Assembly (NCBI GenBank): GCA_036245805.1
Contig: BTRK01000005.1
Location: forward strand, 9,672,001-9,736,000
Direction of reading: 5' to 3'
DNA: 64,000 nt
From: Pristionchus mayeri
Taxonomy: Eukaryota > Nematoda > Chromadorea > Rhabditida > Neodiplogasteridae
Shown: positions 63,601 through 64,000 of the stretch, piece after piece
Numbering within the stretch: position 1 is the stretch's first letter
Layout of the letters: every line of letters starts with the position of its first letter
Position numbers and translations under genes: made by a program
The notes under the pieces: model-generated
Told to the model about the DNA's origin: nothing
What the model saw: the letters and a program-made list of their open reading frames with translations, nothing else
Databases searched by the model: none

Positions 63601-64000
63601 TACTTCACTGCCTACTGGGAGAAACATCAAGGGTGCGGAACATCAAGGGTGCGGATTTCCATCGAACGGATTTCCGTCGAACGGATTTCCGTCGAACGGA
63701 TTTCTGTCGAGCGGATTTCCATCGAACGGATTTCCGTCGAACGGATTTCCGTCGAACGGATTTCCGTCGAACGGATTTCCGTCACTGGGATCCCAGCTCT
63801 TCGCATTGGTTCCTACTTCACTGTCCACTGGGAGAAACATCAAGGGTGCGGATAGCAAAATGATTTCCGTCGAACGGATTTCCGTCGAACGGGTTTCCGT
63901 CCAACGTATTTCCGTCACTGGGATCCCAGCTCTTCGCATTGGTTCCTACTTCACTGCCCACTGGGAGAAACATCAATGGTGCGGATTTCCGTCGAACGGA
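24681..64000 (+). repeat. Satellite segment 3, forward orientation to window edge
   Basis: About 39 kb of uninterrupted forward blocks. Between about 30 and 53 kb the dominant higher-order units are roughly 640-960 bp, each beginning with a type B linker followed by two monomers. Rare marker mutations recur at fixed spacing (see findings). From about 54 to 61 kb a different longer-block family dominates. Confidence 0.9.
62790..64000 (+). repeat. Irregular distal part of the satellite
   Basis: A run of about 20 nearly uniform monomers without the CCATC variant (62,790-63,084) is followed by more diverged linkers. These have CTTCGTATTGG, CTGCCTACTGGG, a doubled CATCAAGGGTGCGGA and GTCCAACG monomers. 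This is the most heterogeneous stretch of the array. Confidence 0.8.

Larger units (their letters stand above)
11309..64000. repeat. 52.7-kb compound satellite: 15-bp monomers in blocks with BamHI-palindrome linkers
   Basis: The monomer is GATTTCCGTCGAACG. Fixed variants are GATTTCCATCGAACG, GATTTCTGTCGAGCG and GATTTCCATCGAAAG. Blocks of 2 to about 35 monomers alternate with a linker containing CTGGGATCCCAG, which has a BamHI site. Variant order within blocks is repeated many times (for example the CTGTCGAGCG monomer is almost always second after a linker and followed by a CCATC monomer). This shows higher-order structure rather than random drift. The array starts inside a ferroportin exon on the left and runs off the right edge. 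No gene is embedded in it. Confidence 0.97.

Noticed and set aside
11309..64000. Pentapeptide-repeat protein (TDFRR TDFHR series resembles the A(D/N)LXX motif)
   Set aside because: The resemblance exists in one of six frames only and breaks at every linker; a database search would give spurious hits.
11309..64000. CRISPR array
   Set aside because: There are no unique spacers; both monomer and linker are repeated, there are no cas genes, and the context is eukaryotic.
11309..64000. Telomeric or telomere-associated repeat
   Set aside because: No TTAGGC-type nematode telomere units are seen, and the monomer is unrelated.

Overview
The window looks like nuclear DNA of a rhabditid-type nematode. 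Genes have many small exons, short introns (about 45-170 bp) and TTTCAG-like acceptors. A plausible trans-splice acceptor sits 5 nt before a start codon, and the transposon is of a family known from nematodes. No bacterial-style operons, CRISPR arrays or rRNA genes are seen.

Left part (1-11,308): this is a tail-to-tail pair of ferroportin (SLC40A1/FPN iron exporter) copies. The plus-strand copy (2,622-8,806) can be followed through 14 exons, all phase-consistent except one junction. Between exons 6 and 7 about 150 internal residues are absent and the phase does not match, so the copy is probably a pseudogene with an internal deletion. Its introns hold a 2.5-kb TTAA-flanked inverted-repeat element (3,093-5,641) carrying degraded exon-like segments, an 87-nt hairpin and a tRNA-like sequence. 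They also hold a 450-bp palindromic MITE (7,369-7,818) and a possible smaller one (8,063-8,377). The minus-strand copy (9,019-11,306) keeps only its last five exons. A 1,275-bp DD37D mariner (9,893-11,167, transposase frameshifted) sits in its intron 9, exactly at the 3' splice site. Upstream of 2,622 there is a foldback element (1,084-1,914) and a GA-rich putative promoter.

Right part (11,309-64,000, continuing past the window edge): 52.7 kb of a compound satellite. The monomer is 15 bp (GATTTCCGTCGAACG and a few fixed variants). Tandem blocks of monomers are separated by a 77- or 88-nt linker containing the palindrome CTGGGATCCCAG. The array begins inside exon 9 of the minus-strand ferroportin, cutting that gene off from its first eight exons. 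It is oriented + (11.3-15.6 kb), then - (15.6-24.7 kb, with a 157-bp re-inverted piece), then + to the edge. The first switch is the centre of a near-perfect palindrome with arms of about 4.25 and 4.34 kb. Higher-order repeats (units of about 0.65-0.96 kb, superunits of about 4.75 kb, and a 3,291-bp duplication) are visible further right.

The satellite is free of stops over long stretches on both strands because the monomer is 15 bp and stop-free in all six frames. The resulting long ORFs (up to 913 codons) are best read as artefacts. The main points of interest are the foldback satellite, its junction with a ferroportin exon, probable gene conversion between the inverted ferroportin copies, and the splice-site mariner insertion.
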